Positions 14,171 through 19,857 of a stretch of 19,857 nucleotides of DNA are shown here, piece by piece. The notes beneath the pieces were generated by a model, which was given only the letters and a program-made list of their open reading frames with translations, searched no databases and was not told the DNA's origin. How positions within the stretch are numbered: the stretch's first letter is position 1; every line of letters starts with the position of its first letter. This stretch comes from Sphingobacteriaceae bacterium UBA6709 (lineage in GTDB: Bacteria; Bacteroidota; Bacteroidia; Sphingobacteriales; Sphingobacteriaceae). Made by a program: the position numbers and the translations under genes. The stretch covers positions 27,325-47,181 of the forward strand of contig DKIV01000032.1 in assembly GCA_002454425.1 (NCBI GenBank). Reading direction: 5' to 3'.

Positions 14171-15406
14171 ATGCCAAAGATTTCAAACAAAGGATTAGGG
14201 ATGCCATATTCCCCGATCCGTAAATTAACGCCTTACGCTGAGCAGGCTAAGAGAGAAGGAAAAAAGGTTTTTCACCTCAATATCGGACAACCAGACATTA
14301 AAACTCCTGAAAGCATGATGAACGCCATCAGGAATGTAGATTTCGAAGTATGGGCATATACCCGCTCTGAAGGATCTCTGGCATACAGAACAAAGCTTGC
14401 CAATTATTATAACAAGTATGACTACCACGTGAGTCCCGATGATATCCTGGTAACCTGTGGTGCCTCTGAAGCGATTGTTATAGCGATGCAGTCCTGCCTT
14501 GACTCGGGTGATGAGGTCATTATTCCTGAACCCTTTTATGCCAACTATAGTTCGTTCGCATGGATGAGCGGCGTGGTGATCAAACCCGTAATGTCTTACA
14601 TTGAAACTGGTTTTGCGCTGCCTCCGATCAGCGAATTTGAAAAACAGATTACCGACAAGACGCGAGCGATTTTTATCTGTAATCCTAATAATCCTTCGGG
14701 ATACTTATATTCACTGGAGGAGCTTATTGAGCTTAAAAAACTGTGTTTGAAATACGACCTCTATCTTTTCGCTGATGAAGCGTATCGCGAATTCTGTTAT
14801 GATGAGGAGCAGTTCTATTCGCCTATGCATCTGGAAGGCCTGGAACAGCACGTGATTGTCTTTGACAGTGTATCTAAGCGTTATAGTGCTTGCGGCGCGC
14901 GCGTAGGATGTTTCGTGACTAAGAATCGCGAGGTGATTGACACAGCGTTGAAATTTGCGCAGGCGAGATTAAGTCCCGGCATGGTAGATCAGATAGCAGC
15001 GGAGGCTGGAACTGAAACTCCGGATGATTGGTTTATAGAAACGCGTGAAGAATATACCTCTCGTCGGGACCTGCTGGTGGAAAGCTTAAACAAAATGGAA
15101 GGCGTATTTTGTCCGAAACCTAAGGGTGCCTTTTACGTGGTTGCGCGCCTGCCGGTAGACGACTCTGAAAAGTTCTGCCAATGGGTACTGGAGAAATTCT
15201 CCTATGAAAATCAGACGGTGATGATGGCTCCGGCAGCAGGTTTCTACTCAACGGAGGGTGCAGGAACGGATGAAGTACGTCTGGCATATGTGCTAAATAA
15301 AGAAGAACTTAAGAAAGCAATGATCTGCCTTGAAAAGGCTTTATTGGAGTATCCAGGCAGGACACTTCGCGCTGACCTTGCCAATACATTGATAGAGCCA
15401 AAATAA
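14171..15406 (+). CDS. PLP-dependent class I aminotransferase
   Basis: This is a fold-type I, aspartate-aminotransferase-like enzyme of 411 residues. Visible active-site features are NIGQPDIKTP (37-46), the YTRSEGSLAYR segment (63-73), NPNNPSG (171-177), ADEAY (201-205) for the PLP ring nitrogen, and the Schiff-base lysine K236 in SVSKRYSACGARVG. Near the C-terminus, DEVRLAYV carries the carboxylate-binding Arg. The amino-acid specificity cannot be read from sequence. It could transaminate aspartate, aromatic amino acids or others, so a role in the last step to Phe or Tyr is possible, given the aromatic genes about 3 kb away, but unproven. It starts 15 bp after a terminator with no consensus promoter between, so its promoter is unclear. 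The tmRNA promoter overlaps its last codons. Confidence 0.9.
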   Translation: MPKISNKGLGMPYSPIRKLTPYAEQAKREGKKVFHLNIGQPDIKTPESMMNAIRNVDFEVWAYTRSEGSLAYRTKLANYYNKYDYHVSPDDILVTCGASEAIVIAMQSCLDSGDEVIIPEPFYANYSSFAWMSGVVIKPVMSYIETGFALPPISEFEKQITDKTRAIFICNPNNPSGYLYSLEELIELKKLCLKYDLYLFADEAYREFCYDEEQFYSPMHLEGLEQHVIVFDSVSKRYSACGARVGCFVTKNREVIDTALKFAQARLSPGMVDQIAAEAGTETPDDWFIETREEYTSRRDLLVESLNKMEGVFCPKPKGAFYVVARLPVDDSEKFCQWVLEKFSYENQTVMMAPAAGFYSTEGAGTDEVRLAYVLNKEELKKAMICLEKALLEYPGRTLRADLANTLIEPK

Positions 15407-15419
15407 TTGCGTATCTTTG
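15388..15419 (+). promoter_or_regulatory. tmRNA promoter
   Basis: TATCTTTG at 15412-15419 matches the -7 consensus, and ATTG at 15388-15391 is a near -33 element 20 bp upstream, inside the end of the aminotransferase gene. The mature tmRNA begins at 15438, so RNase P would trim a leader of roughly a dozen bases. Confidence 0.65.
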
Positions 15420-15437
15420 TTCTCTACACAGCATACA

Positions 15438-15803
15438 GGGGTCGACCGGAATTGACAGGATAGCGACGGGTATGTAAGCATGCAGCGCGTTGTGAGACTA
15501 GCGCTTAAATCTGAACTCTCAAACTATAATTGGCGAAAATAACTACGCCTTAGCTGCCTAATTTAGAATTAGCTCAGCTTTTGTCCCATCAGCCCTTCTG
15601 TTTCGTCAGGCTGATACCCGGGGCATCGATCAACGAAACTGGCTTGCTTAAGGTGTGCTAAGCGAGCGAGATAAAGCACCTAAGGAAGATGGTACAGGCA
15701 ATCCGCCAGCCTTCCCCTTCCCGAAAATTTAATGGCCGGATAAGCATGTAGAAAGCGTATTTAGTTCTATAACTGGACGAGGGTTCGAATCCCTCCGGCT
15801 CCA
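15438..15803 (+). ncRNA. ssrA: Transfer-messenger RNA
   Basis: tmRNA rescues stalled ribosomes by acting first as an alanyl-tRNA and then as a short mRNA that tags the unfinished protein for proteolysis. The tRNA-like ends are clear. The 5' strand GGGGTCG (15438-15444) pairs with CGGCTCC (15796-15802), and the T-arm GAGGG-TTCGAAT-CCCTC ends at 15795. The tag frame starts with resume codon GGC at 15532 and encodes GENNYALAA before TAA at 15559-15561. With the alanine from the tmRNA itself the tag is AGENNYALAA, ending in the LAA seen by ClpXP-type proteases. CCA is not encoded and must be added. The one-piece, non-permuted form is seen. Confidence 0.96.
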
Positions 15804-15812
15804 CTTTTAAAG

Positions 15813-15847
15813 AAAAGTCCTTGAATGTAACGTTTAAGGACTTTTTT
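15813..15847 (+). terminator. tmRNA terminator
   Basis: AAAAGTCCTT (15813-15822) pairs with AAGGACTTTT (15836-15845) around a 13-nt loop. The T-run is at 15842-15847. It lies 10 nt past the tmRNA 3' end. Confidence 0.9.
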
Positions 15848-15978
15848 ATTTTCGTTATGCCTTGTTGTTGAAATCTACTAACAAGCTTAGTCCGGATCAA
15901 TGCTAACTTGACAATTATCCAGGGTAGCTAGGAAAAATCAAGAAAGAAATCACTCCTTTTCATCCTATATTTATATCC

Positions 15979-16581
15979 ATGACTATAGACTCCAAGAAAA
16001 AGCTAACGGACTTCCTTCGCAGTAAAGTGGCAGTTTCAGACCAGGAGGCGGAGCGTTTTACAGCTGCGTTCAAAGAACGAAAACTAAGAAGGAAACAATT
16101 GATTGTTCAACCTGAATTTGTGGCCAAACAACGGTTTTACGTTGTTGATGGTGCATTACGTTCGTTTATTCTCAACGAGTCAGGAAACGAATCCACCATT
16201 GCATTAGCGATAGCTGATTGGTGGATTACAGATTACAACAGTTACATTTTCCAGAATCCGGCACAACTATTTGTCGAGGCTATCTCTGATTCCACCGTTT
16301 TACAGTTGGATTTTGACGAAGAACAATTAATGAAATCAGAGAGTCATAAATACGAAACATTTTTCCGCATCATTGCAGAACGAGGATTAGCAGCTCAACA
16401 GCGCCGCATCATCAATAACCTCACATTGACAGCGGAACAGCGCTATGAACACTTCCTAAGTAAATACCCCCGCTTCGTAAATGATATACCGCAATACATC
16501 ATAGCTTCTTTTCTTGGCATGTCAACAGAGTTTCTCTCAAAAATACGTAATAACAAAACAAGAAAACCGAAATTGAACTAG
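15979..16581 (+). CDS. Crp/Fnr-family transcription regulator
   Basis: This 200-residue regulator has an N-terminal cyclic-nucleotide-binding-like beta-barrel (about 25-115), including KRKQLIVQPEF-like entry, VVDGALRSF and the later ISDSTVLQLDF strand. A long dimer helix runs at about 120-150. A short C-terminal helix-turn-helix region follows (IPQYIIASFLGMSTEFLSKIR, 170-190). The HTH is at the very end, as in many small Bacteroidota Crp/Fnr proteins of the CRP_1 group. No Cys cluster is present, so an Fe-S oxygen sensor is unlikely; the ligand is unknown. TATATTTA at 15966-15973 is a near -7 element very close to the ATG. The downstream oxidoreductase gene has a perfect inverted repeat just before its start, a plausible operator. 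Confidence 0.87.
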   Translation: MTIDSKKKLTDFLRSKVAVSDQEAERFTAAFKERKLRRKQLIVQPEFVAKQRFYVVDGALRSFILNESGNESTIALAIADWWITDYNSYIFQNPAQLFVEAISDSTVLQLDFDEEQLMKSESHKYETFFRIIAERGLAAQQRRIINNLTLTAEQRYEHFLSKYPRFVNDIPQYIIASFLGMSTEFLSKIRNNKTRKPKLN

Positions 16582-16597
16582 TTCAAGTTGTTTTTTT
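16573..16597 (+). terminator. Possible weak terminator overlapping the Crp/Fnr stop
   Basis: TTGAACTAGTTCAA (16573-16586) is a 14-bp palindrome spanning the stop codon, followed by GTTG and seven T. The stem is short and AT-rich with a 4-nt loop, so termination would be inefficient. It could instead be a dyad protein-binding site. Confidence 0.45.
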
Positions 16598-16635
16598 GAA
16601 GCAGTTCATCGCCATCCCCCTGACGATAACTGAAA

Positions 16636-16655
16636 TTTGTATTCACAAATACAAA
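16636..16655. promoter_or_regulatory. Inverted-repeat operator candidate
   Basis: TTTGTATT (16636-16643), spacer CACA, then the exact complement AATACAAA (16648-16655). The dyad ends four bases before the ATG of the oxidoreductase gene. The size and symmetry suit a dimeric HTH regulator, and the Crp/Fnr gene immediately upstream is the obvious candidate. A site this close to the start would more likely repress than activate. Confidence 0.5.
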
Positions 16656-16659
16656 CAAC

Positions 16660-17727
16660 ATGAAAAATCTTTTTAGTCCTTTACAATTACGCGGTTTAAC
16701 TTTAAAAAACAGGATTGTCCTATCGCCGATGCAGCAATATAGCGCTAACAATGGCATTCCCGGCAATTGGCATCTTGTACACTTGGGTAGTCGTGCGGTG
16801 GGTGGAGCTGGCCTTATACTTACTGAATGCACGGCTATAGCTCCGGAAGCGATGTGCACTACTGCTGATACCGGTATCTGGAGCCCCCAGCAGATCGATA
16901 GCTGGCGTACTATTACTGACTTCGTTCACGCGCAGGATGCTAAAATAGGCGTACAACTGTGGCATGCCGGAGCTAAAGCGAGCCGACGACATCCCAATGA
17001 GGGAATGCTGCCGCTCTCCCTTAATGAAGGAGGATGGAAAGCCTTTAGCGCATCAGCGACGGAGCTTAATGGACATCAACCCGAAGCAATGAGCATAGCT
17101 CAAATAGACCTTGTATGCGAGCAGTTCGCCCAGGCCGCCAAAAACGCTATAGAAGCAGGATTTGATACTATAGAAATCCACGCTGCTCATGGCTACCTGC
17201 TGCATCAATTCTATTCTTCCTTATTTAATAAAAGAACGGATGAATACGGAGGTTCATTTGAAAACAGAATTCGTCTGACAATACGGGTAACGGATGCCGT
17301 TCGTAAGTCGATCCCCCAAGAGGTGCCGCTACTTTTGCGACTATCAGCTATCGACTACAGCGATGCGCCTGAAGCCTGGAACATGGACGACACGCTACGC
17401 TTGGCGCAAATCCTGAAAAGCCACGGTGTTGATGTGATCACCGCTTCGGGCGGAGGACTTGTACAGGTACCTGCTTCAGTTTCGAAAGCGGGTTATCAGC
17501 TACCTTTAGCCACCTCGATTAAAAAAGCTACAGAGATTCATGTAGGCGCGGTAGGGATGATTAACTCAGCACAGCAGGCAAATGACATTATCACAAATGA
17601 TCTCGCGGATCTGGCAGTGATGGCAAGAGAACACCTCCGAAACCCTTACTTCGCAATAAATGCGGCTATCGAGCTTCAACAGACACAAATGCTTCCCTGG
17701 CAATACAAAAGAGGCTTTATGAACTAA
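16660..17727 (+). CDS. NADH:flavin oxidoreductase (Old Yellow Enzyme, YqjM-like)
   Basis: This 355-residue FMN-dependent TIM-barrel ene-reductase reduces activated C=C bonds with NAD(P)H. Landmarks are LFSPLQLRGLTLKNRIVLSPM (4-24), GVQLWHAG (97-104), the substrate-binding pair H174/H177 in HAAHGYLLHQF, NKRTDEYGGSFENR (190-203), LLLRLSA (224-230), and the phosphate-binding GAVGM near the C-terminus. It resembles the thermophilic-like group (B. subtilis YqjM, Pseudomonas XenA). In YqjM the residue after SPM is Cys26, which tunes the flavin; here the segment reads SPMQQYS, so that Cys is Gln, while the following Tyr (Y27) is kept. The physiological substrate is unknown. The DMT transporter gene begins 12 bp downstream, so the two are probably one operon. 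An inverted repeat lies directly before the start. Confidence 0.94.
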   Translation: MKNLFSPLQLRGLTLKNRIVLSPMQQYSANNGIPGNWHLVHLGSRAVGGAGLILTECTAIAPEAMCTTADTGIWSPQQIDSWRTITDFVHAQDAKIGVQLWHAGAKASRRHPNEGMLPLSLNEGGWKAFSASATELNGHQPEAMSIAQIDLVCEQFAQAAKNAIEAGFDTIEIHAAHGYLLHQFYSSLFNKRTDEYGGSFENRIRLTIRVTDAVRKSIPQEVPLLLRLSAIDYSDAPEAWNMDDTLRLAQILKSHGVDVITASGGGLVQVPASVSKAGYQLPLATSIKKATEIHVGAVGMINSAQQANDIITNDLADLAVMAREHLRNPYFAINAAIELQQTQMLPWQYKRGFMN

Positions 17728-17739
17728 AATTTCATACCA

Positions 17740-18183
17740 ATGGAAAAATTAACATGGATTATCATGGCATTTGTTGCCGGCGCATTTCTCCCGCTTCAGG
17801 CGGGAATGAACAACAAATTAGCCAAAGCAGGCGGAAGCGCAATACATGCATCCGCTATATCTTTCGCCGTAGGCATGTTGGGCTTGGCAGTGTACATTCT
17901 TATAAGCTCGCAGCATATATCCTGGCGAACATTAAAGGATGCTCCTCCTTATGCTTGGGTGGGCGGCCTGGTGGGAGCATTCTACGTTACCGTGATAGTA
18001 CTTGCATTTCCGAAAATCGGACCGGGCTTAACCTTTGGTCTGGTTGTGGCTGGACAGCTATTATTGTCTGCGTTGATGGAACACTCTGAGCTTCTAGAAG
18101 CTCAGAGTCATGTACTAAGTGTAGGACGCGTACTCGGCTTCCTATTAATCATGGCCGGAGTAATAATCATGAAGAAGTTATAA
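17740..18183 (+). CDS. Small DMT-superfamily transporter (YdcZ/DUF606-like)
   Basis: This 147-residue integral membrane protein has about five hydrophobic segments: roughly 5-24, 35-56, 70-90, 93-112 and 124-145. FVAGAFLPLQAGMNNKLAKAGG and the GGLVGAFYVTVIVLAFPKIGPGLTFGLVVAGQL stretch match the YdcZ/DUF606 members of the drug/metabolite transporter superfamily. Such half-size proteins usually dimerise. The substrate is not known. Its position 12 bp after the Old Yellow Enzyme gene suggests co-expression and possibly export of a toxic or reduced compound. That link is inference. Confidence 0.9.
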   Translation: MEKLTWIIMAFVAGAFLPLQAGMNNKLAKAGGSAIHASAISFAVGMLGLAVYILISSQHISWRTLKDAPPYAWVGGLVGAFYVTVIVLAFPKIGPGLTFGLVVAGQLLLSALMEHSELLEAQSHVLSVGRVLGFLLIMAGVIIMKKL

Positions 18184-18244
18184 TGCGGCAATGACGAGCT
18201 TGAAATAAAAACACGGAGATTAAGTAAACAATAAAATTTTGATC

Positions 18245-18763
18245 ATGCTTTTTGAGACCATAGATTATCTTAAGAACGGGAATAAGCGTCAGCAGGCGGC
18301 TTACCGGCTGTTATCGACCTGTAACATTATGGACAAGCTTAGTGCATATACACCGATTCTAACAGGCACTATTCCCATTAATATAGATATTGAGGATAGC
18401 GATCTTGACATAATCTGTTATTTCAAGGATGGCAGCGAGTTCGCAGAAATTGTTGAAATACACTTTAGTTCGGAAATAGGATTTACGATTACCAAATCCG
18501 AGGATTCCCAGCCGGCCATTGTGTTTGCTTCGTTTATTATAGAAAATACGTGGATTGAGATTTTCGGTCAAAACATTCCAAGCGAACAGCAGCTCGCTTA
18601 TCGCCACATGATTATCGAACATAAATTATTAATGAGCCATGGAAATGAATTTCGCGAAAAGATTATTGCACTGAAAAGAGACGGTTTGAAAACAGAGCCG
18701 GCCTTTGCACTTCTACTCGGACTGCAAGGTGACCCTTACCTTGAACTTCTCAAACTTGAATAA
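18245..18763 (+). CDS. DUF4269 nucleotidyltransferase-like protein
   Basis: This 172-residue protein begins MLFETIDYLKNGNKRQQAAY. The ATG at 18245 is chosen over the in-frame TTG at 18239, which only adds two residues. The block LTGTIPINIDIEDSDLDIICYF (about residues 39-60) is characteristic of DUF4269. The D-x-D pattern in it (SDLDI) recalls nucleotidyltransferase active sites, and the family is regarded as nucleotidyltransferase-like. A cytoplasmic location is expected; no signal or membrane segment is visible. Substrate and role are unknown. It lies 61 bp after the transporter gene on the same strand and could be the last gene of that unit. No terminator is visible after it. Confidence 0.85.
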   Translation: MLFETIDYLKNGNKRQQAAYRLLSTCNIMDKLSAYTPILTGTIPINIDIEDSDLDIICYFKDGSEFAEIVEIHFSSEIGFTITKSEDSQPAIVFASFIIENTWIEIFGQNIPSEQQLAYRHMIIEHKLLMSHGNEFREKIIALKRDGLKTEPAFALLLGLQGDPYLELLKLE

Positions 18764-19137
18764 CAGAACAATCTAGCTCCCATCACATTCGATTATTACA
18801 GGGCCGCAACACCGTTATTAAGACAAATACTACACAACCCATGAGATGTTTTTCCAATGAAAGCAACGATAAATTGTGGCTTTTAAGATTTTCAGCTATC
18901 AAATTCCATCCTGACAGGTTGCCTAAAAACGCAGTTTAGGCGAAATTTGAAGGTAATCTCCCCTCCCATCGCCGCTCATTAGAAAAAAAATAAAAAAAAC
19001 TTATTACTGTAAGCCTGTGTAAGTCAGAAGTTTTTAACCGACCAAAGCAGAAAGTCAGGATTTAACGCATTTAATAGCAAAAATTATTTTTGCAGAAATA
19101 TATGAATTGCTATATTTGCAGACCTTCAAACAAGGGG
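18764..19137. other. Intergenic region before the tRNA cluster
   Basis: I find no gene here. One imperfect folded segment is visible: GCCTAAA (18921-18927) pairs with TTTAGGC (18935-18941), and CAAATT (18899-18904) could pair with AATTTG beyond it. A run of A-rich sequence lies around 18983-19000. The tRNA promoter occupies the right end. Confidence 0.5.
19089..19118 (+). promoter_or_regulatory. tRNA-Ser/tRNA-Pro promoter
   Basis: TTTG (19089-19092) and TATATTTG (19111-19118) are 18 bp apart, a full match to the Bacteroidota consensus. The first tRNA starts 19 bp after the -7 element. No other promoter lies before the tRNA-Pro genes, so the three tRNAs are likely one transcript. Confidence 0.78.
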
Positions 19138-19224
19138 GGTGAGGTGCCTGAGAGGCCGAAAGGAACAGTTTGCTAAACTGTCGTACGGGTAACCGTACCG
19201 AGGGTTCGAATCCCTCCCTCACCG
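19138..19224 (+). tRNA. tRNA-Ser (anticodon GCU)
   Basis: This is an 87-nt class II tRNA. The acceptor is GGTGAGG/CCTCACC with discriminator G. The anticodon stem-loop is ACAGT-TTGCTAA-ACTGT, with anticodon GCT reading AGU/AGC. A long variable arm CGTACGG-GTAA-CCGTACCG is present, and the T-arm is GAGGG-TTCGAAT-CCCTC. CCA is not encoded. Confidence 0.97.
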
Positions 19225-19227
19225 CAA

Positions 19228-19246
19228 CTCTTCCCGAAAGGAAGAG
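19228..19246 (+). other. Hairpin in the tRNA spacer
   Basis: CTCTTCC and GGAAGAG form a 7-bp stem with loop CGAAA four bases after tRNA-Ser. The bases that follow are not a clean T-run, so a processing signal or weak attenuator within the tRNA operon is more likely than full termination. Confidence 0.5.
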
Positions 19247-19274
19247 CGTTCTTAAGAATATTGAAACAGAAGTT

Positions 19275-19348
19275 CGGGGTGTAGCGTAGCCCGGTATCGC
19301 GCCACATTTGGGATGTGGAGGTCGTAGGTTCGAATCCTGCCACCCCGA
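19275..19348 (+). tRNA. tRNA-Pro (anticodon UGG), copy 1
   Basis: A 74-nt tRNA with acceptor CGGGGTG/CACCCCG and discriminator A. The anticodon stem-loop CCACA-TTTGGGA-TGTGG contains anticodon TGG. The T-loop is TTCGAAT. CCA is not encoded. Confidence 0.97.
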
Positions 19349-19376
19349 CTTTAATCTGTTATATTTATACACCACT

Positions 19377-19450
19377 CGGGGTGTAGCGTAGCCCGGTATC
19401 GCGCCACATTTGGGATGTGGAGGTCGTAGGTTCGAATCCTGCCACCCCGA
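19377..19450 (+). tRNA. tRNA-Pro (anticodon UGG), copy 2
   Basis: Identical in all 74 bases to the copy at 19275-19348 and separated from it by a 28-bp spacer. It looks like a recent tandem duplication, since the flanks differ at once on both sides. Confidence 0.97.
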
Positions 19451-19460
19451 CAAAAACGAC

Positions 19461-19496
19461 AAATGGTGCCATTGGAAGACAAATGGTGCCATTTTT
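19461..19496 (+). terminator. tRNA operon terminator built from a direct repeat
   Basis: The 16-mer GACAAATGGTGCCATT occurs twice (19458-19473 and 19478-19493). Because the unit is nearly its own complement, the two copies fold as AAATGGTGCCAT/ATGGTGCCATTT. This is a 12-bp RNA stem with two central G-U pairs, followed by a T-run at 19492-19496. Confidence 0.7.
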
Positions 19497-19527
19497 CATT
19501 TTAATCCCTTTTTTATTGCTATAGCAA

Positions 19528-19857
19528 GGCTCTTCGGATCAAGCCGAAAACCTGTGGACTAAGCATAAATTTTCATGAGGCGGTACATGAAGAAATTGAT
19601 ATTTCGAACTCCTCTGAACTGGCTTCTGAGAGCTTTGATCTTGGCATTGAATGACTCAGCAGAGGCATTTGTACTTCGGTTGTCAAAGTAATTCAGGATG
19701 GATTGGTAATGATTTTGAATCGTTCTTCGTACCGAAGAGAAGGTTTTCATTCTGGCCTTTTCCACTTCATCGTACCATCGAGCCAATCGTGTATAACCAA
19801 GCTCCTTGGTTTTAGTGGCTGAAAAGATGTGCGATAGTGTGCGGCTCAACCGGTAGG
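19528..19857. mobile_element. Left end of an ISL3-like insertion sequence, cut by the window edge
   Basis: The element appears to start at 19528 with GGCTCTTCGGATCAAG, which fits the GG-CTCTT style of ISL3-family terminal repeats as I recall them. The transposase stop lies 31 bp inside. The other end is outside the window, so neither its repeat nor a target duplication can be checked. The base pairs before the junction form the palindrome TTGCTATAGCAA (19516-19527). Confidence 0.65.
19559..19857 (-). CDS. Transposase C-terminus (ISL3/ISAon1-like), partial
   Basis: About 99 residues of a DDE transposase remain, running off the right edge. The frame stays open to 19857, so the TTG at 19849 is not the true start. 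The segment LARWYDEVEKARM is followed by NHYQSILNYFDNRSTNASAESFNAKIKALRSQFRGVRNINFFMYRL. The NASAESFNAKIK stretch is typical of ISL3-family (IS204/IS1001/IS1096/IS1165) transposases and includes the likely third catalytic acid, Glu. The protein would mobilise its own element by cut-and-paste. No frameshift or stop is seen in the visible part. Confidence 0.82.
   Translation of the reverse strand, partial: YRLSRTLSHIFSATKTKELGYTRLARWYDEVEKARMKTFSSVRRTIQNHYQSILNYFDNRSTNASAESFNAKIKALRSQFRGVRNINFFMYRLMKIYA

Noticed and set aside
15658..15900. 80-residue leftward open frame with EGFEPSSSY
   Set aside because: It is antisense to the 3' part of tmRNA; the motif comes from the T-arm.
19055..19492. 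145-residue leftward open frame containing a repeated WQDSNLRPPHPKCGAIPGYATP segment
   Set aside because: This is the antisense translation of the two tRNA-Pro genes and tRNA-Ser, a well-known false protein pattern. The repeat is the duplicated tRNA.
19458..19493. Two-copy direct repeat considered as a CRISPR start
   Set aside because: Only two 16-base units with a 4-base spacer; they fold together as a terminator, and no cas genes are present.

Overview
The window looks like a chromosomal segment of a Bacteroidota bacterium, probably near the Sphingobacteriaceae, though the genus cannot be fixed from sequence alone. The clues are several promoters of the phylum type (TTTG, about 19 bp, TAnnTTTG), a 941-residue TonB-receptor-like barrel with an N-terminal carboxypeptidase-regulatory-like domain, a DAHP synthase fused to a C-terminal chorismate mutase, a one-chain alpha/beta 2-oxoacid dehydrogenase E1, a DUF1573 protein, and weak or absent Shine-Dalgarno sequences.

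Layout. 1-633 has no supported gene. A small secreted His/Tyr-rich protein (634-1029, +) converges on an outer-membrane barrel gene (1069-3894, -), which lies behind an exported Gly-rich protein gene on the same strand (3997-4899, -). A shikimate/aromatic cluster runs rightward from 5235 to 11084: S4-domain protein, aroB, then a leader peptide with attenuator, pheA, DAHP synthase-chorismate mutase, aroA and aroC. A bidirectional terminator separates it from the fused E1 gene (11163-13574, -). Next come a DUF1573 protein, a class I aminotransferase, tmRNA, a Crp/Fnr regulator, an Old Yellow Enzyme homologue with a small DMT transporter, a DUF4269 protein, tRNA-Ser(GCU), two identical tRNA-Pro(UGG) genes, and the 3' end of an ISL3-like insertion sequence cut by the window edge.

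How the genes work together. AroB, DAHP synthase, AroA and AroC supply steps 2, 1, 6 and 7 of the chorismate pathway. The chorismate mutase domain and PheA carry chorismate on to phenylpyruvate. AroD, AroE, AroK and TyrA are not in the window.

The best find is the 225-bp gap between aroB and pheA. It holds a consensus promoter, a 21-codon leader ORF with eight aromatic codons in nine (YWFGYFYYF), and a strong intrinsic terminator just before pheA. The last codons of the leader repeat the terminator's 3' arm, so they can pair with its 5' arm as an antiterminator. This is a compact, ribosome-mediated attenuator that appears to sense Tyr, Phe and Trp together and control the shared pathway. It is read directly from sequence but untested.
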